In this document: positions 16,870 through 26,266 of the stretch, piece by piece
Layout of the letters: each line of letters opens with the position of its first letter
Position numbering within the stretch: position 1 is the first letter of the stretch
Assembly: GCF_019056515.1 (NCBI RefSeq)
Contig: NZ_CP064873.1
Span: 1,550,001-1,614,000 of the forward strand
Direction: 5' to 3'
DNA length: 64,000 nt
From: Microbacterium paraoxydans
GTDB taxonomy: Bacteria; Actinomycetota; Actinomycetes; Actinomycetales; Microbacteriaceae
Notes under the pieces: generated by a model
Told to the model about the DNA's origin: nothing
Databases searched by the model: none
The model's input: only the letters and a program-made list of their open reading frames with translations
Made by a program: the position numbers and the translations under genes

Positions 16870-17336
16870 TCCACCCGGTCGGTGCACTGCGCGGTCGCCG
16901 GGGCGAGCCCGGACTGGATGTTCGACGACAGGCTGTCGACGATCGACTGGAAGTCGACCTGCTCGCCGCGGCGGATGATCACCTCGATGGCCGGTTCGCG
17001 ACCGTAGGTGACGAGGCGCTGGCGCTCCTCCTCCTGCTCCAAGACGAGCCAGTCGACGCCGCCGAGTGTGGTGCAGACGAGATCGGACGGGGCGGGCGGC
17101 TCCACGCCGCATCGCAGGACGACCGTGGGGTCGCCCCAGGCGCCGGTGGCCTGCGCGTCGGTCCACACGCGCTCGTACCCGCCGACGGTGTCCGGCAGGA
17201 GCACGGAGACGTTCGCGCAGGCCGGGTCGTTCGCGTCGGCCGCCGGCTCGAGGTGCACGGTCGTGGAGCATCCGGCGAGTCCGGCGGCGAGGGCGATCGC
17301 CCCCGCGACGGCAGCGAGGCGGCGGGAACGAAGCAT
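16854..17336 (-). CDS. DUF3515 family lipoprotein
   Basis: A 160-residue lipoprotein: a basic start (LRSRRLAA), hydrophobic stretch and lipobox LAGC with the cysteine at residue 23. The body matches the actinobacterial DUF3515 family, including CANVSVLLPDTVGGYER and RCGVEPPAPSDLVC. Function unknown; it is characteristically placed beside thiL and ddl in actinobacteria. The start is probably leaderless: TAGCCT ends six bases before the ATG, within a 23-base gap shared with the divergent thiL promoter. Confidence 0.85.
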   Translation of the reverse strand: MLRSRRLAAVAGAIALAAGLAGCSTTVHLEPAADANDPACANVSVLLPDTVGGYERVWTDAQATGAWGDPTVVLRCGVEPPAPSDLVCTTLGGVDWLVLEQEEERQRLVTYGREPAIEVIIRRGEQVDFQSIVDSLSSNIQSGLAPATAQCTDRVEFPAS

Positions 17337-17342
17337 GTATCC

Positions 17343-17352
17343 AGGCTACCTT
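17343..17352. promoter_or_regulatory. Overlapping divergent -10 boxes
   Basis: On the minus strand TAGCCT (17348 to 17343) lies six bases before the DUF3515 ATG. On the plus strand TACCTT (17347-17352) lies seven bases before the thiL ATG. The two boxes share bases 17347-17348, so polymerase can use only one at a time. Confidence 0.6.
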
Positions 17353-17359
17353 TGACGAC

Positions 17360-18354
17360 ATGCCCTCCCGACCCGACTCCGACGATCCGCGCCTGGGAGA
17401 TCTCTCGGAGGGTCGCATCCTCCGCGCCATCCTCCAGCGCACCGCGCCGGGCGCGCACACGCTCCTCGGTCCCGGTGACGACGCCGCCGTGATCGCCGCC
17501 CCCTCGGCATCGGTCGTCGCGACGACGGACACGCTCGTGCACGGGCCCGACTTCCGGCTCGCCTGGACGAGCGGGTACGACCTCGGCTGGAAGGCGGCGG
17601 CGGTCAACCTCGCCGACATCGCCGCGATGGGCGCACGCCCGACCGCGCTGCTCGTGGCTCTGGCGGTGCCGCGCGACCTCCGGCTGTCCTTCGTGGAACG
17701 CCTGGCCGACGGCTTCCGCGAGGCCTGCGCGGCGCTCGCCCCCGGGTGCGCAGTGGTCGGCGGGGATCTCACGGTGTCCGAGGTGCTCACGGTCGCTGTG
17801 ACGGCTCTGGGCGACCTCGAAGGCCGCCCCCGGTGACCAGGGCGGGGGCACGACCGGGCGATGTCGTCGCCGTCGCCGGAGAACTGGGTCACGCCGCACA
17901 CGGGCTGGCCGTGCTGTTCGGACGCTTCCGAGACGGCGAGACGCCGGTCCCGGTCGATCCCGCGGCTCTCGCACCCGGGGAGAGCGCTGCGGTCGCCGCG
18001 CAGCTGCGGCCGTCGCCGCCCATCGGCCTCGGCGTCGTCGCGGCCGCGGCCGGCGCGACCGCGATGATGGACGTCTCGGACGGCCTCGCCCTCGACGCGC
18101 GGCGCCTCGCGGACGCCTCCGGCGTCACCCTCGCGCTGGACGGCGCCGCGCTCGGCGCGAGTCCGCAGCGGGCGCTCGCGGGCGGCGAGGACCATGCGCT
18201 GCTCGCGACGTTCCCCGACGGCGTGCTGCCGCCGGGCTTCCGTGCGATCGGCGTCGTGCGTCCGCGCGGCGAGGAGGACCTGCTCTGCGACGACGGTCCC
18301 GTGGACGTCAGCGGCTGGGATCCCTACCGGGACTGGGACTCCGTCTCGGGCTGA
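17360..18354 (+). pseudogene. thiL: Thiamine-monophosphate kinase, split by a frameshift
   Basis: Two adjacent frames encode a normal ThiL of about 331 residues, which phosphorylates thiamine monophosphate to the active cofactor. Frame one (17360-17836) gives the first 158 residues, with LLGPGDDAAVI and the aspartate-rich metal site ending in GDLEGRPR. Frame two then continues with VTRAGARPGDVVAVAGELGHAAHGLAVL, MMDVSDGLALDARRLAD and GGEDHALLATF to 18354. One extra C in the C5 run at 17827-17831 would give an uninterrupted EGRPPVTRAGARPGD. Either a sequencing deletion, a true mutation or a -1 shift. The 3' end overlaps rsmD by 31 bases. Confidence 0.85.
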
Positions 18355-18938
18355 ACGTCCGCCGACGCGGCGTCCTGCGTGCCGGGCTCCGCCCACCACA
18401 GGGTCGTGTCGCCGTAGGTCTTCTCCCGGAACACCCGGAGCCCGGCTGCCGCGAAGTCGGGGGCGGCGGAGCGCCGGGCGCGTTCGACGACCACCACGGC
18501 ATCGTCGCTGAGCAGCGGAGCGAGGGCGGCGAGGTCGCCGTCCATCGCCTCATCGTCGATGTCGTACGGCGGATCCGTGAACACGAGGTCGTAGGGCCCG
18601 GACGCGCGGCCGAGGAACGCTCGGACCGTCGCCTCCTGCACCCGTGCGGTCGCGGTACCGGAGGCCTTCGCGACGGCCGCGGCGTTGTGCCGCACGACGG
18701 CTGCGGCCTGCCGGCCCCGCTCGACGAGATCGGCGCTCCGGGCGCCGCGGCTCAGGGCCTCGAGCCCGAGCGCCCCCGAGCCCGCGTAGAGGTCGAGCAC
18801 GCGGGCGTCCGCGATCGCGTCGAGCGACTCCAGGGCGCCGAACAGGGATTCGCGCACGCGGTCGCTCGTGGGTCTGGTCCCGGCGCCGGGGACGTCGAGC
18901 CGGGTGCCGCGTGCCGTTCCGGCGATGATCCTCGTCAC
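18324..18938 (-). CDS. rsmD: 16S rRNA (guanine(966)-N(2))-methyltransferase
   Basis: A 204-residue SAM-dependent methyltransferase acting on the 30S subunit. RIIAGTARGTRLDVP and TRPTSDRVRESLF are the family N-terminus, DLYAGSGALGLEALSRGA the SAM loop, and FTDPPYD the catalytic motif. The GTG start is six bases after TATCGT on the minus strand, so the transcript is probably leaderless. It normally sits between recG and coaD in this phylum, as here. Confidence 0.92.
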   Translation of the reverse strand: MTRIIAGTARGTRLDVPGAGTRPTSDRVRESLFGALESLDAIADARVLDLYAGSGALGLEALSRGARSADLVERGRQAAAVVRHNAAAVAKASGTATARVQEATVRAFLGRASGPYDLVFTDPPYDIDDEAMDGDLAALAPLLSDDAVVVVERARRSAAPDFAAAGLRVFREKTYGDTTLWWAEPGTQDAASADVQPETESQSR

Positions 18939-18998
18939 CCGTTCACGATACGACAGGCCGCGGACGGTCGTGTCCGTGCGGTTCCCTAGACTCGGAGC

Positions 18999-21173
18999 AT
19001 GTCGCTCACGCTCGAATCCTCGCTCGAGGAGGCCCTCGGCGCGGCGTCGGCCAAGACGCTCGACCGCGCCTTCGGCATGAAGACCGTCGGCGACCTGCTC
19101 GCGCACTACCCGCGTCGGTACGCCGACCCGGGGGAGCTCACCCCCATCCGCGACCTCCCGATCGGGGAGACCGTCACGATCGTCGCCGAAGTCCTCTCGT
19201 CGAGCTTCCGCCGGATGCGCAATCGACCGGGGGCCATGGTCGACGTCGTCATCGGCGACGGCGTCGGTCGCATGTCGCTGACTTTCTTCGCGAAGAACGT
19301 CAGCGCGGCGGAGTGGCGCTCCAAGGACCTGGCGGTCGGGCGCCGTGGTGTGTTCTCCGGCAAGGTCGGCGAGTTCAACGGCATGACCCAGTTCGCCCAC
19401 CCGGAGTACGAGCTGTTCGACGATGAGGACGCGGCGCGCCGGCGGGCGGATGCGAGGGCGGCGGTCCCGATCCCGATCTATCCGGCCACCTCCGCGATCC
19501 AGACGTGGCAGATCGCCCGGCTCGTCGGGCGCGTCCTCGACGACCTGTCGTCGGTCCCCGACCCGCTGACCCCGGAGATTCGCACCCGCGAAGAGCTGCT
19601 GACGGCGCGGGAAGCCCTGGAGGCGATCCACCGCCCGCGCTCCCGCAACGAGATCGATCCCGCGGTGCGCACGCTGCGCATGCACGAGGCGCTCACGCTC
19701 CAGACGGCCCTCCTCCAGCAGCGCGACGCGGTGCGCGCCCTGGCCGCCACCTCGCGGCCGGCGGCGCCCGGCGGGCTGCTGGAGCGCTTCGACGCCGCCC
19801 TGCCCTACACGCTCACGCCGGATCAGCAGACCGTCGGCGCCCAGATCGCAGACGATCTCGTCGGCTCCTGGCCGATGAACCGGCTCGTGCAGGGCGAGGT
19901 CGGTTCGGGAAAGACGCTGGTGGCCCTGCGGGCGATGCTGCAGGTCGCCGAGAGCGGGGGGCAGGCGGCCCTGATCGCCCCGACGGAAGTCCTCGCGGCG
20001 CAACATCTGCGTTCGATCACGAAGATGCTCGGCCCGCAGCTCGCCCCGCTGCTGATGCCGACGCTGCTCACCGGGCAGATGCCGGCGGCGGATCGCCGCA
20101 AGGCCGCGCTGCGCGTCGCCTCCGGCCAGGCGCTGATCGTGGTCGGCACCCACGCGCTCCTCGGGGAGAAGACCACGTTCGCCGATCTCGGTCTCGTCGT
20201 GGTCGACGAGCAGCACCGCTTCGGAGTCGAGCAGCGGGAGGCGCTGCGGGCGAAGGGGTCAAGCCCGCACGCGCTCGTCCTCACCGCGACCCCGATCCCG
20301 CGGACGGTCGCGATGACGGTCTTCGGCGACCTCGACACCTCGGTCATCCGCACGATGCCGGCGGGGCGCGCCGGCATCGAGTCGTACGTCGCGCCGTTGG
20401 CCGAGCACCCGGGCTGGTTCAACCGGGTGTGGGAACGGGCGGCGGAGGAGATCGCGCAGGGTCGGCAGGTGTTCGCCGTCTGCGCGGCCATCGACACCGC
20501 GGCGAAGACGGCCGAGGCGGGGGAGCAGGCGCTGCTCGCCCCGGAGGGCGGCAAAGGCCCTCGGTGGGGTGTCGTGCAGCTCGACGAGGCGCTGGCCACG
20601 CATCCGACCCTCGGCGGTCTGCGACGTGCGGTGCTCCACGGGAAGATGCCCTCGGAGGAGAAGGACGCCGTCATGCAGGCCTTCGCCCGCGGGGAGATCG
20701 ACCTCCTGCTCGCGACGACCGTGATCGAGGTGGGCGTGGACGTCCCCAACGCCTCGACGATGATCGTGCTGGACGCCGACCGTTTCGGAGTGTCCCAGCT
20801 GCACCAGCTCCGTGGTCGGGTGGGCCGAGGCGGTGTCCCGGGTCTCTGCCTGCTCGTGACCGAGGCCGAGGCCGGATCGGTGGCCCGCGAACGCGTCGAT
20901 GCGGTTGCCGCCACCCTCGACGGGTTCGCGCTGGCCGAGGTCGACCTCGAACTCCGCGGCGAGGGCGACGTGCTCGGCGCGGCACAGGCCGGGGTGCGGT
21001 CGTCCCTCAAGCTGCTGCGCGTCGTGAAGGACGCCGCTCTCATCACCCGGGCCCGCGAGCTCGCGGAGGACATCCTCGCCGCCGACCCCGAGCTGGCCGC
21101 TCACCCCGGGCTCCGGGAGGCCATCGGACGGCGCGTCACCGACGAGGATCGCGCGGCGCTGGCGAAGAACTGA
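18999..21173 (+). CDS. recG: ATP-dependent DNA helicase RecG
   Basis: A 724-residue branch-migration helicase for stalled forks and Holliday junctions. The N-terminal wedge/OB domain (about residues 55-150) precedes helicase motifs: GEVGSGKTL with K305, the DEQHR box near residue 403, LTATPIPRT, and [13 protein letters not shown] near 605. Length is typical. TAGACT (18987-18992) ends six bases before the ATG, so a leaderless start is likely; rsmD is divergent with the same arrangement. Confidence 0.96.
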   Translation: MSLTLESSLEEALGAASAKTLDRAFGMKTVGDLLAHYPRRYADPGELTPIRDLPIGETVTIVAEVLSSSFRRMRNRPGAMVDVVIGDGVGRMSLTFFAKNVSAAEWRSKDLAVGRRGVFSGKVGEFNGMTQFAHPEYELFDDEDAARRRADARAAVPIPIYPATSAIQTWQIARLVGRVLDDLSSVPDPLTPEIRTREELLTAREALEAIHRPRSRNEIDPAVRTLRMHEALTLQTALLQQRDAVRALAATSRPAAPGGLLERFDAALPYTLTPDQQTVGAQIADDLVGSWPMNRLVQGEVGSGKTLVALRAMLQVAESGGQAALIAPTEVLAAQHLRSITKMLGPQLAPLLMPTLLTGQMPAADRRKAALRVASGQALIVVGTHALLGEKTTFADLGLVVVDEQHRFGVEQREALRAKGSSPHALVLTATPIPRTVAMTVFGDLDTSVIRTMPAGRAGIESYVAPLAEHPGWFNRVWERAAEEIAQGRQVFAVCAAIDTAAKTAEAGEQALLAPEGGKGPRWGVVQLDEALATHPTLGGLRRAVLHGKMPSEEKDAVMQAFARGEIDLLLATTVIEVGVDVPNASTMIVLDADRFGVSQLHQLRGRVGRGGVPGLCLLVTEAEAGSVARERVDAVAATLDGFALAEVDLELRGEGDVLGAAQAGVRSSLKLLRVVKDAALITRARELAEDILAADPELAAHPGLREAIGRRVTDEDRAALAKN

Positions 21174-21204
21174 TCGCCGTTCCGGGTGCCCTAGGCTGGA
21201 TTCC

Positions 21205-21702
21205 ATGAGCAGCCGGATCGCCGTCGTCCCGGGTTCCTTCGATCCGCCGACCCTGGGTCACCTCGACGTGATCCGGCGCGCGGCCGCCCTCTACGACGAG
21301 CTGCATGTGCTCGTGGTGCACAACCCGGGCAAGGAGGCGATGCTGCCGATCGCGCAGCGGCTCTCCCTCCTGGAGCGTTCGATCGCCGAGGACGGCATGG
21401 CGGGCAACATCGTCATCGGCTCCTGGAGCATGGGACTCCTCGTCGACTATGCGCGCGACGTGAACGCCGGTGTGCTCGTGAAGGGCATCCGCTCGCAGGT
21501 CGACGTGGCGTACGAGTCGCCCATGGCGATCGTCAACCGGCACCTCGCCGACATCGAGACCGTCTTCCTGCTGCCCGACCCCGCGCATGCGATGGTCTCG
21601 AGCTCGCTGGTGCGTCAGGTCGCCGGTCTCGGGGGCGACGTCTCGCCGTTCGTCCCGCCGGCTGTCGCCTCGTTCCTGGACACCGGCGCGCGCGGGATCT
21701 GA
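21205..21702 (+). CDS. coaD: Pantetheine-phosphate adenylyltransferase
   Basis: A 165-residue nucleotidyltransferase that makes dephospho-CoA from 4'-phosphopantetheine and ATP. The TxGH motif is at residues 16-19 in [13 protein letters not shown], and the C-terminal nucleotide motif appears as SSSLVRQVA. Length is normal. TAGGCT (21192-21197) lies seven bases before the ATG, consistent with leaderless transcription although recG ends only 31 bases upstream. Confidence 0.95.
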   Translation: MSSRIAVVPGSFDPPTLGHLDVIRRAAALYDELHVLVVHNPGKEAMLPIAQRLSLLERSIAEDGMAGNIVIGSWSMGLLVDYARDVNAGVLVKGIRSQVDVAYESPMAIVNRHLADIETVFLLPDPAHAMVSSSLVRQVAGLGGDVSPFVPPAVASFLDTGARGI

Positions 21703-21772
21703 TCGGGGATCGCGGTCCCGTTCCCGGCGGTCTCCCGGCCCTCCTCACCGGTGACCCGGGTAGCATGGCGGG

Positions 21773-22333
21773 GTGCGTTCCCGACTCAACAGCCCTTTCG
21801 TCCTCCCCGTCCGTGACATCGTCCGGCGCCCGGGGGAGATGCGCGAGCACTCCTTCTCGGTGCCCCTGACGGAGCAGTGGGGGGAGGGCATCGTCTCCTT
21901 CGAGGCGGGCTCGGAACTCGATCTCGACGTGCGGCTGGAGTCCGTCCACGAGGGCATCCTCGTCACCGGAGAGGCGGAGGGCGAGTACGTCGGTGTGTGC
22001 GGTCGATGCCTCACCGACATCGCTCGGCCCGTCGAAGTCGAGTTCCAGGAGCTTTTCGCGTATCCTGGTGAGGAAGAAACTGACTTCGAGGTTCAAGACG
22101 ACCACGTGGATCTTGAAACTCTCGTCAGGGATGCGGCCGTACTGGCCCTTCCTTTTCAGCCGGTGTGTCAGCCGGATTGCCTCGGGCTCGACCCGGTCAC
22201 AGGCGAGAGGCTGACCGAGAGCACCGGAACGGAGCAGGCCGCTCCCATCGATCCTCGGTGGAGCGCGCTCCAGCAGATCACAGACCAGGACGGCACGGCA
22301 GAACGCGGTGCCGCCGAGAAAGAAGAGAGCTAG
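21773..22333 (+). CDS. DUF177 (YceD-like) protein
   Basis: A 186-residue member of the DUF177/YceD family, which almost always precedes rpmF and is linked to 23S rRNA or L32 biogenesis. Two cysteine pairs typical of the bacterial family are visible: CGRC at about residues 77-80 and CQPDC near 126. The GTG start follows TAGCAT (21761-21766) by six bases, so the message is probably leaderless. rpmF begins two bases after the stop. Confidence 0.88.
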   Translation: MRSRLNSPFVLPVRDIVRRPGEMREHSFSVPLTEQWGEGIVSFEAGSELDLDVRLESVHEGILVTGEAEGEYVGVCGRCLTDIARPVEVEFQELFAYPGEEETDFEVQDDHVDLETLVRDAAVLALPFQPVCQPDCLGLDPVTGERLTESTGTEQAAPIDPRWSALQQITDQDGTAERGAAEKEES

Positions 22334-22335
22334 TC

Positions 22336-22545
22336 ATGGCTGGTAACCCCCCGAAGCGCAAGGTCTCCCGTTCGAACACCCGCTCGCGCCGTGCGCAGTG
22401 GAAGGCCGAGGCCCCCGCGCTCGTCAAGACCATCGAGAACGGCAAGGTCGTCTACAGCCGTCCGCACCAGGCGAAGGTCGTCACCGACTCGCAGGGCACC
22501 GAGCTCTTCCTCGAGTACAAGGGCCGCAAGGTCGCCGACGTCTGA
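22336..22545 (+). CDS. rpmF: 50S ribosomal protein L32
   Basis: A 69-residue L32 with the usual [19 protein letters not shown] start and [13 protein letters not shown] end. It has no cysteines, so it is the zinc-independent form. It is two bases downstream of the DUF177 gene and eleven upstream of rnc, in the conserved DUF177-rpmF-rnc-mutM order. Confidence 0.96.
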   Translation: MAGNPPKRKVSRSNTRSRRAQWKAEAPALVKTIENGKVVYSRPHQAKVVTDSQGTELFLEYKGRKVADV

Positions 22546-22555
22546 GTCGCGAACC

Positions 22556-23248
22556 GTGACGGAGGTCCCCGGGGGGACGAGGCCTCTCCCAGATAAGCTC
22601 CGCGTCGAGATCGACGCGGAGCTTCTGGAGTTGGCCCTCACCCACCGCTCCTACGCGTACGAGCACGGCGGCATCCCGCACAACGAGCGTCTCGAGTTCC
22701 TCGGCGACTCGGTGCTGGGTCAGGCCGTGACCGTCATGCTGTTCACGCGGCACCCCGAGCTCGACGAGGGGGAGCTGGCGAAGCGCCGGGCGAGCGTCGT
22801 GTCGACGGTCGCGCTGGCGGAGGTCGCTCGCGGCATCGATCTCGGCAGCCACCTGCTGCTCGGGCGCGGTGAGGAGCAGACCGGTGGGCGTGACAAAGAC
22901 TCGATCCTCGCGGACACCATGGAGGCCGTCATCGGCGCCACCTATCTGTCCGCCGGGCCCGAGGCCGCGACGGCGCTCGTCCTGCGTCTGACCGAGCCGC
23001 TGCTCGCCGACCCCGAGCGGTACGGCGCGGCGATGGACCCGAAGACGAGCCTGCAGGAGCTCGCGGCCCGCCTCGGCGCCACGCCTCCGCAGTACTCGGT
23101 CGAGGCCAGCGGCCCCGACCACGACCGGCGCTTCACGGCGACCGTCGCCGTCGGCGACGTGCGGATGACGGGCGCCGGCAGCAGCAAGAAGACGGCGGAG
23201 ATGGCCGCGGCCCTCAGCGCCTGGCGCACGCTCAGCGAGCGTGCCTGA
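22556..23248 (+). CDS. rnc: Ribonuclease III
   Basis: A 230-residue double-strand-specific RNase for rRNA and mRNA processing. The signature [13 protein letters not shown] is at residues 43-55 and the second acidic motif DTMEAVIGA near 120-128. The double-stranded-RNA-binding domain occupies about 157-228, ending with the [15 protein letters not shown] helix. The GTG at 22556 is the only reasonable start. The last eight bases overlap mutM. Confidence 0.94.
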   Translation: MTEVPGGTRPLPDKLRVEIDAELLELALTHRSYAYEHGGIPHNERLEFLGDSVLGQAVTVMLFTRHPELDEGELAKRRASVVSTVALAEVARGIDLGSHLLLGRGEEQTGGRDKDSILADTMEAVIGATYLSAGPEAATALVLRLTEPLLADPERYGAAMDPKTSLQELAARLGATPPQYSVEASGPDHDRRFTATVAVGDVRMTGAGSSKKTAEMAAALSAWRTLSERA

Positions 23249-24104
23249 GCTCCCCGAGGTCGAGGTCGTCCGCTCCGGCCTCGCCCCTGCCGCGGTCGAC
23301 GCGGTCATCACAGGCGTCAGCGTCTTCGACGAACGCGCCCTCACCCGGCATACCGCCGGAGCTGCGGACTTCGTCCAGCGTCTGGAGGGTCGCCGCTTCA
23401 CCGCGGCCGCGCGGAGGGGCAAGTTCCTCTGGCTCCCCGTGGACGATGGCGACTCCGCTCTGATCGCGCATCTGGGCATGAGCGGCCAGATGCTGCTCCG
23501 CGCGCCGGACGCGCCGACCGAGCGCCACGAGCGTGTCCGCCTCGGGATCGAGCATCCCCGACACGGCGAGCTCGCGATCGTGTTCGCGGATCAGCGGACG
23601 TTCGGCTCCCTCGCCGTCGACGCTCTCATCGCCGACGGCCCCTCCCGCATCCCGACACAGGTCGCGCACATCGCTCGCGACCCGCTCGACCCGTTCTTCG
23701 ACGACCGGGTCTTCCGGGCCGCTCTCGCCCGGCGGCACAGCGCGATCAAGCGGGTGCTGCTGGACCAGGGCGTGGTGAGCGGCATCGGCAACATCTACGC
23801 CGACGAGTCGCTGTGGGCGGCCCGCATCCATCCGGAGACACCGGCCGACGCTCTGCCGACCCGAGCCGTGAATCGCCTGCTCGCGGAAGTGCGGTCGGTC
23901 CTGCAGAAGGCTCTCGCCGAGGGCGGCACGAGCTTCGACGCCCAGTACGTCAACGTCAACGGGCAGGCCGGTTACTTCGCGCACTCCCTGAACGCCTACG
24001 GTCGCGGAGGGAAGCCCTGTCCGCGCTGCGGCACGCCGATCACCCGTGCCGCGTTCATGAACCGCTCTTCGCACTTCTGCCCGCGCTGCCAACGGAGGCG
24101 CTGA
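23241..24104 (+). CDS. mutM: Formamidopyrimidine-DNA glycosylase
   Basis: A 287-residue bifunctional glycosylase/lyase that removes 8-oxoguanine. After Met removal the N-terminus is PELPEVE, giving the catalytic proline and glutamate. The helix-two-turn-helix block contains [12 protein letters not shown], and the C-terminal zinc finger is CPRCGTPI followed by HFCPRCQ. The GTG start overlaps rnc by eight bases. A 12-bp hairpin (24122-24151) follows. Confidence 0.96.
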   Translation: MPELPEVEVVRSGLAPAAVDAVITGVSVFDERALTRHTAGAADFVQRLEGRRFTAAARRGKFLWLPVDDGDSALIAHLGMSGQMLLRAPDAPTERHERVRLGIEHPRHGELAIVFADQRTFGSLAVDALIADGPSRIPTQVAHIARDPLDPFFDDRVFRAALARRHSAIKRVLLDQGVVSGIGNIYADESLWAARIHPETPADALPTRAVNRLLAEVRSVLQKALAEGGTSFDAQYVNVNGQAGYFAHSLNAYGRGGKPCPRCGTPITRAAFMNRSSHFCPRCQRRR

Positions 24105-24121
24105 CCGGGGCCGAGTCGCGC

Positions 24122-24151
24122 GTGGCGGGCCGGACGGACCCGGCCCGCCAC
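24122..24151. terminator. Terminator hairpin between mutM and the ABC permease
   Basis: GTGGCGGGCCGG (24122-24133) pairs perfectly with CCGGCCCGCCAC (24140-24151) around a 6-base loop. It separates two convergent genes. Confidence 0.7.
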
Positions 24152-24155
24152 CGTC

Positions 24156-25475
24156 TCACGCCGGAGCGAAAGCCCGATCCAGCAGCGGGCGGGTCGCCCA
24201 GGTGCTCGCCCACACGACACCGATGCCGACGGCGACGACAGTCGCGATCGTCATCAGCGAGAGGGGCGCGACGATCAGCGCGATGCCCACCAGCGGGAAC
24301 ACGAGCACGGCAGCGCACAGCGCGGATCCGACCGCCGTGACCAGCAGTGGCGACATGATCGCGCGACGGCGCGCGCGGTCCACGGTCTCGACGGGCATGC
24401 CCAGATGGTGCAGGCTTTCGTGCAGGTCGCTCTTGTCGAGCACGTCCGAGGCCTGATTCACGCCGACGGAGGCGGCCACCATGAGGAACGACCCGATGAG
24501 GGTGATGATGAGCCCGGTGCGGATGTCCTCCGCGAGCGCAATGCTGGACGGATCGTCGCTCGCCCCGATCGTGTCGAGGAGCGCGACGCCGGTGCCCGCG
24601 AAGACGGCCATGAAGCTCGCCATCGCGATGCCGCCGACCTGACGCCAGGCCGCCTTCGGGGAGTCGAGAACGAGGCGGGCCGCGAGCAACCGCTCCGGGC
24701 GCTCCGCCCGCCGGAGCTGGCGCCCCGCCGAGACCTTCAGCACCCACGGACCGAGCAGATTGAGAACGCTCAGCGCGAGGGCGAACATCGCAGCGAGTAC
24801 CGCGATCGTCGCCACGACCCCGCCGATCATCGGGAACACCTTGATGAGCGCGAACGCGATGGCGATGCCCGCGACCGCGATGACGGCGCGGATCCAGTGC
24901 ACGTTCGTCGGCGCCGTGCGCGTGCGGACCCCGAGCGGCGAGATCACGACCCGACGCAGCCCCACGACGGCGCTGCCCGCGGCGAGCAGCAGGACGCCGC
25001 CCACGACGGCGGCGATCATCACCGGGGAGAGAACGACGGCAGCCAGGCCGAGCGGCTCGCCGCGGAACGGTATCAGACCGATGAGCGGACTCAGGGCCAG
25101 GTGACCCCCGATACCGATGACGGCGCCGGCGGCGGCGACGAGGACCGACTCGACCACCGTGGCCGTCGTCACACCACCCGGGGTCACCCCGAGCAGCCGC
25201 AGCGTGGATAGCCTTTCGTCGCGGCGCCGCGCGGACAACCGGGCGGCGGCGCCGCCGAGCGAGGTCAGCGGCACGACAAGCAGGACGAGAGCGATGGCGG
25301 CGAGGCCCTGATAGAGAACAGCCTCGTCGTCGGTCCAGGTCCAGAAGGCCTGGGCCCCGCCGACGACGGTGAGGACGAGGGTCGTGACCACCGCGAAGGC
25401 GACGATCGGCAGCGCGAGGACGCTGCGCTGGCCGGGAGCCGGGCGCAGGAGCAGGCCGAGGACGGAGAGATTCAT
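24156..25475 (-). CDS. ABC transporter permease, FtsX-like
   Basis: A 439-residue membrane protein with roughly eight to ten hydrophobic segments and the FtsX-like permease pattern, including the RRDERLSTLRLLGVTPG loop near residue 75 that usually contacts the ATPase. Its ATG overlaps the stop of the ATP-binding protein (ATGA), so the two form one exporter. Substrate unknown; the class includes lipoprotein-release, antibiotic-peptide and macrolide exporters. It lies in an insert between mutM and smc. Confidence 0.85.
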   Translation of the reverse strand: MNLSVLGLLLRPAPGQRSVLALPIVAFAVVTTLVLTVVGGAQAFWTWTDDEAVLYQGLAAIALVLLVVPLTSLGGAAARLSARRRDERLSTLRLLGVTPGGVTTATVVESVLVAAAGAVIGIGGHLALSPLIGLIPFRGEPLGLAAVVLSPVMIAAVVGGVLLLAAGSAVVGLRRVVISPLGVRTRTAPTNVHWIRAVIAVAGIAIAFALIKVFPMIGGVVATIAVLAAMFALALSVLNLLGPWVLKVSAGRQLRRAERPERLLAARLVLDSPKAAWRQVGGIAMASFMAVFAGTGVALLDTIGASDDPSSIALAEDIRTGLIITLIGSFLMVAASVGVNQASDVLDKSDLHESLHHLGMPVETVDRARRRAIMSPLLVTAVGSALCAAVLVFPLVGIALIVAPLSLMTIATVVAVGIGVVWASTWATRPLLDRAFAPA

Positions 25476-26167
25476 GCGTTCACCGCCGAGCCGAGGATGC
25501 GGCCGTCCCTGACGGCGACGGTGCGCGTGCAGCGTGCGGCGACGTCGGCGTCGTGCGTGACGACGATGAGGGTGCGGCCCTGCCCGGTCGTGGACCAGAG
25601 GAGAGCGTCCATGACCTCGGCGGAGGTGTGCGAGTCCAGAGCGCCGGTCGGCTCGTCGGCGAAGACGAGGTCCGCACCCGTCGCCTGGGCTCTGGCGATG
25701 GCCACGCGCTGCGCCTGTCCTCCGGAGAGCTCGCCGATGCGCCGTTCCTCCATACCGCCGAGACCCAGCGCCGCGAGCCACGACGCCGCGTGGGGGAGGG
25801 CGTCCTTCTTGGCGACGCCGTTGATCATCGAGGCGAGGGCGACGTTCTCCACCGCCGTCAGCTCGGGGATCAGCAGTCCCTGCTGGAAGACGAACCCGAA
25901 GCGCTCGCGACGCAGCCGGGAGCGCGCCGCCTCACCCAGCGCGGTCACGTCGATGGCCGTGCCCGTCGAGGGCTGGAAGACCACGCGGCCGCTGTCCGGT
26001 GCGGTGATTCCCGCCAGCACATGCAGGAGCGTCGTCTTCCCCGAGCCCGACGCGCCCATGATGGCGACGGACTCGCCACGGTGCACCGCGAGGTCGACAC
26101 CGGCGAGGGCGTGGGTGACGCCGTAGGTCTTGACGAGGGCGTGGGCTTCGATCACGGGAGTGTTCAT
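25472..26167 (-). CDS. ABC transporter ATP-binding protein
   Basis: A 231-residue ATPase of the MacB/LolD-like class. Walker A is GASGSGKTT (about residues 39-47), the signature is LSGGQAQRVAIARA, and Walker B is LVFADEPTGALD, followed by the D-loop and switch histidine in VVTHD. It pairs with the downstream FtsX-like permease. A strong hairpin (26223-26262) separates it from the upstream acetyltransferase gene, so it probably has its own promoter. Confidence 0.92.
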   Translation of the reverse strand: MNTPVIEAHALVKTYGVTHALAGVDLAVHRGESVAIMGASGSGKTTLLHVLAGITAPDSGRVVFQPSTGTAIDVTALGEAARSRLRRERFGFVFQQGLLIPELTAVENVALASMINGVAKKDALPHAASWLAALGLGGMEERRIGELSGGQAQRVAIARAQATGADLVFADEPTGALDSHTSAEVMDALLWSTTGQGRTLIVVTHDADVAARCTRTVAVRDGRILGSAVNA

Positions 26168-26222
26168 GTTCCCAGCCTCGCCGCGGGGCCGTGCCGGTGT
26201 CGTCGGCCCGGCGGATGAAGCT

Positions 26223-26262
26223 GAGCGGTGGCCGTCATCCGGGAGGATGACGGCCACCGCTC
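26223..26262 (-). terminator. Perfect 18-bp hairpin after the two-domain acetyltransferase gene
   Basis: Bases 26223-26240 pair without mismatch with 26245-26262 around a 4-base loop, four bases after the acetyltransferase stop codon. It has no T-run but is among the strongest stems in the window. Confidence 0.75.
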
Positions 26263-26266
26263 GTCG

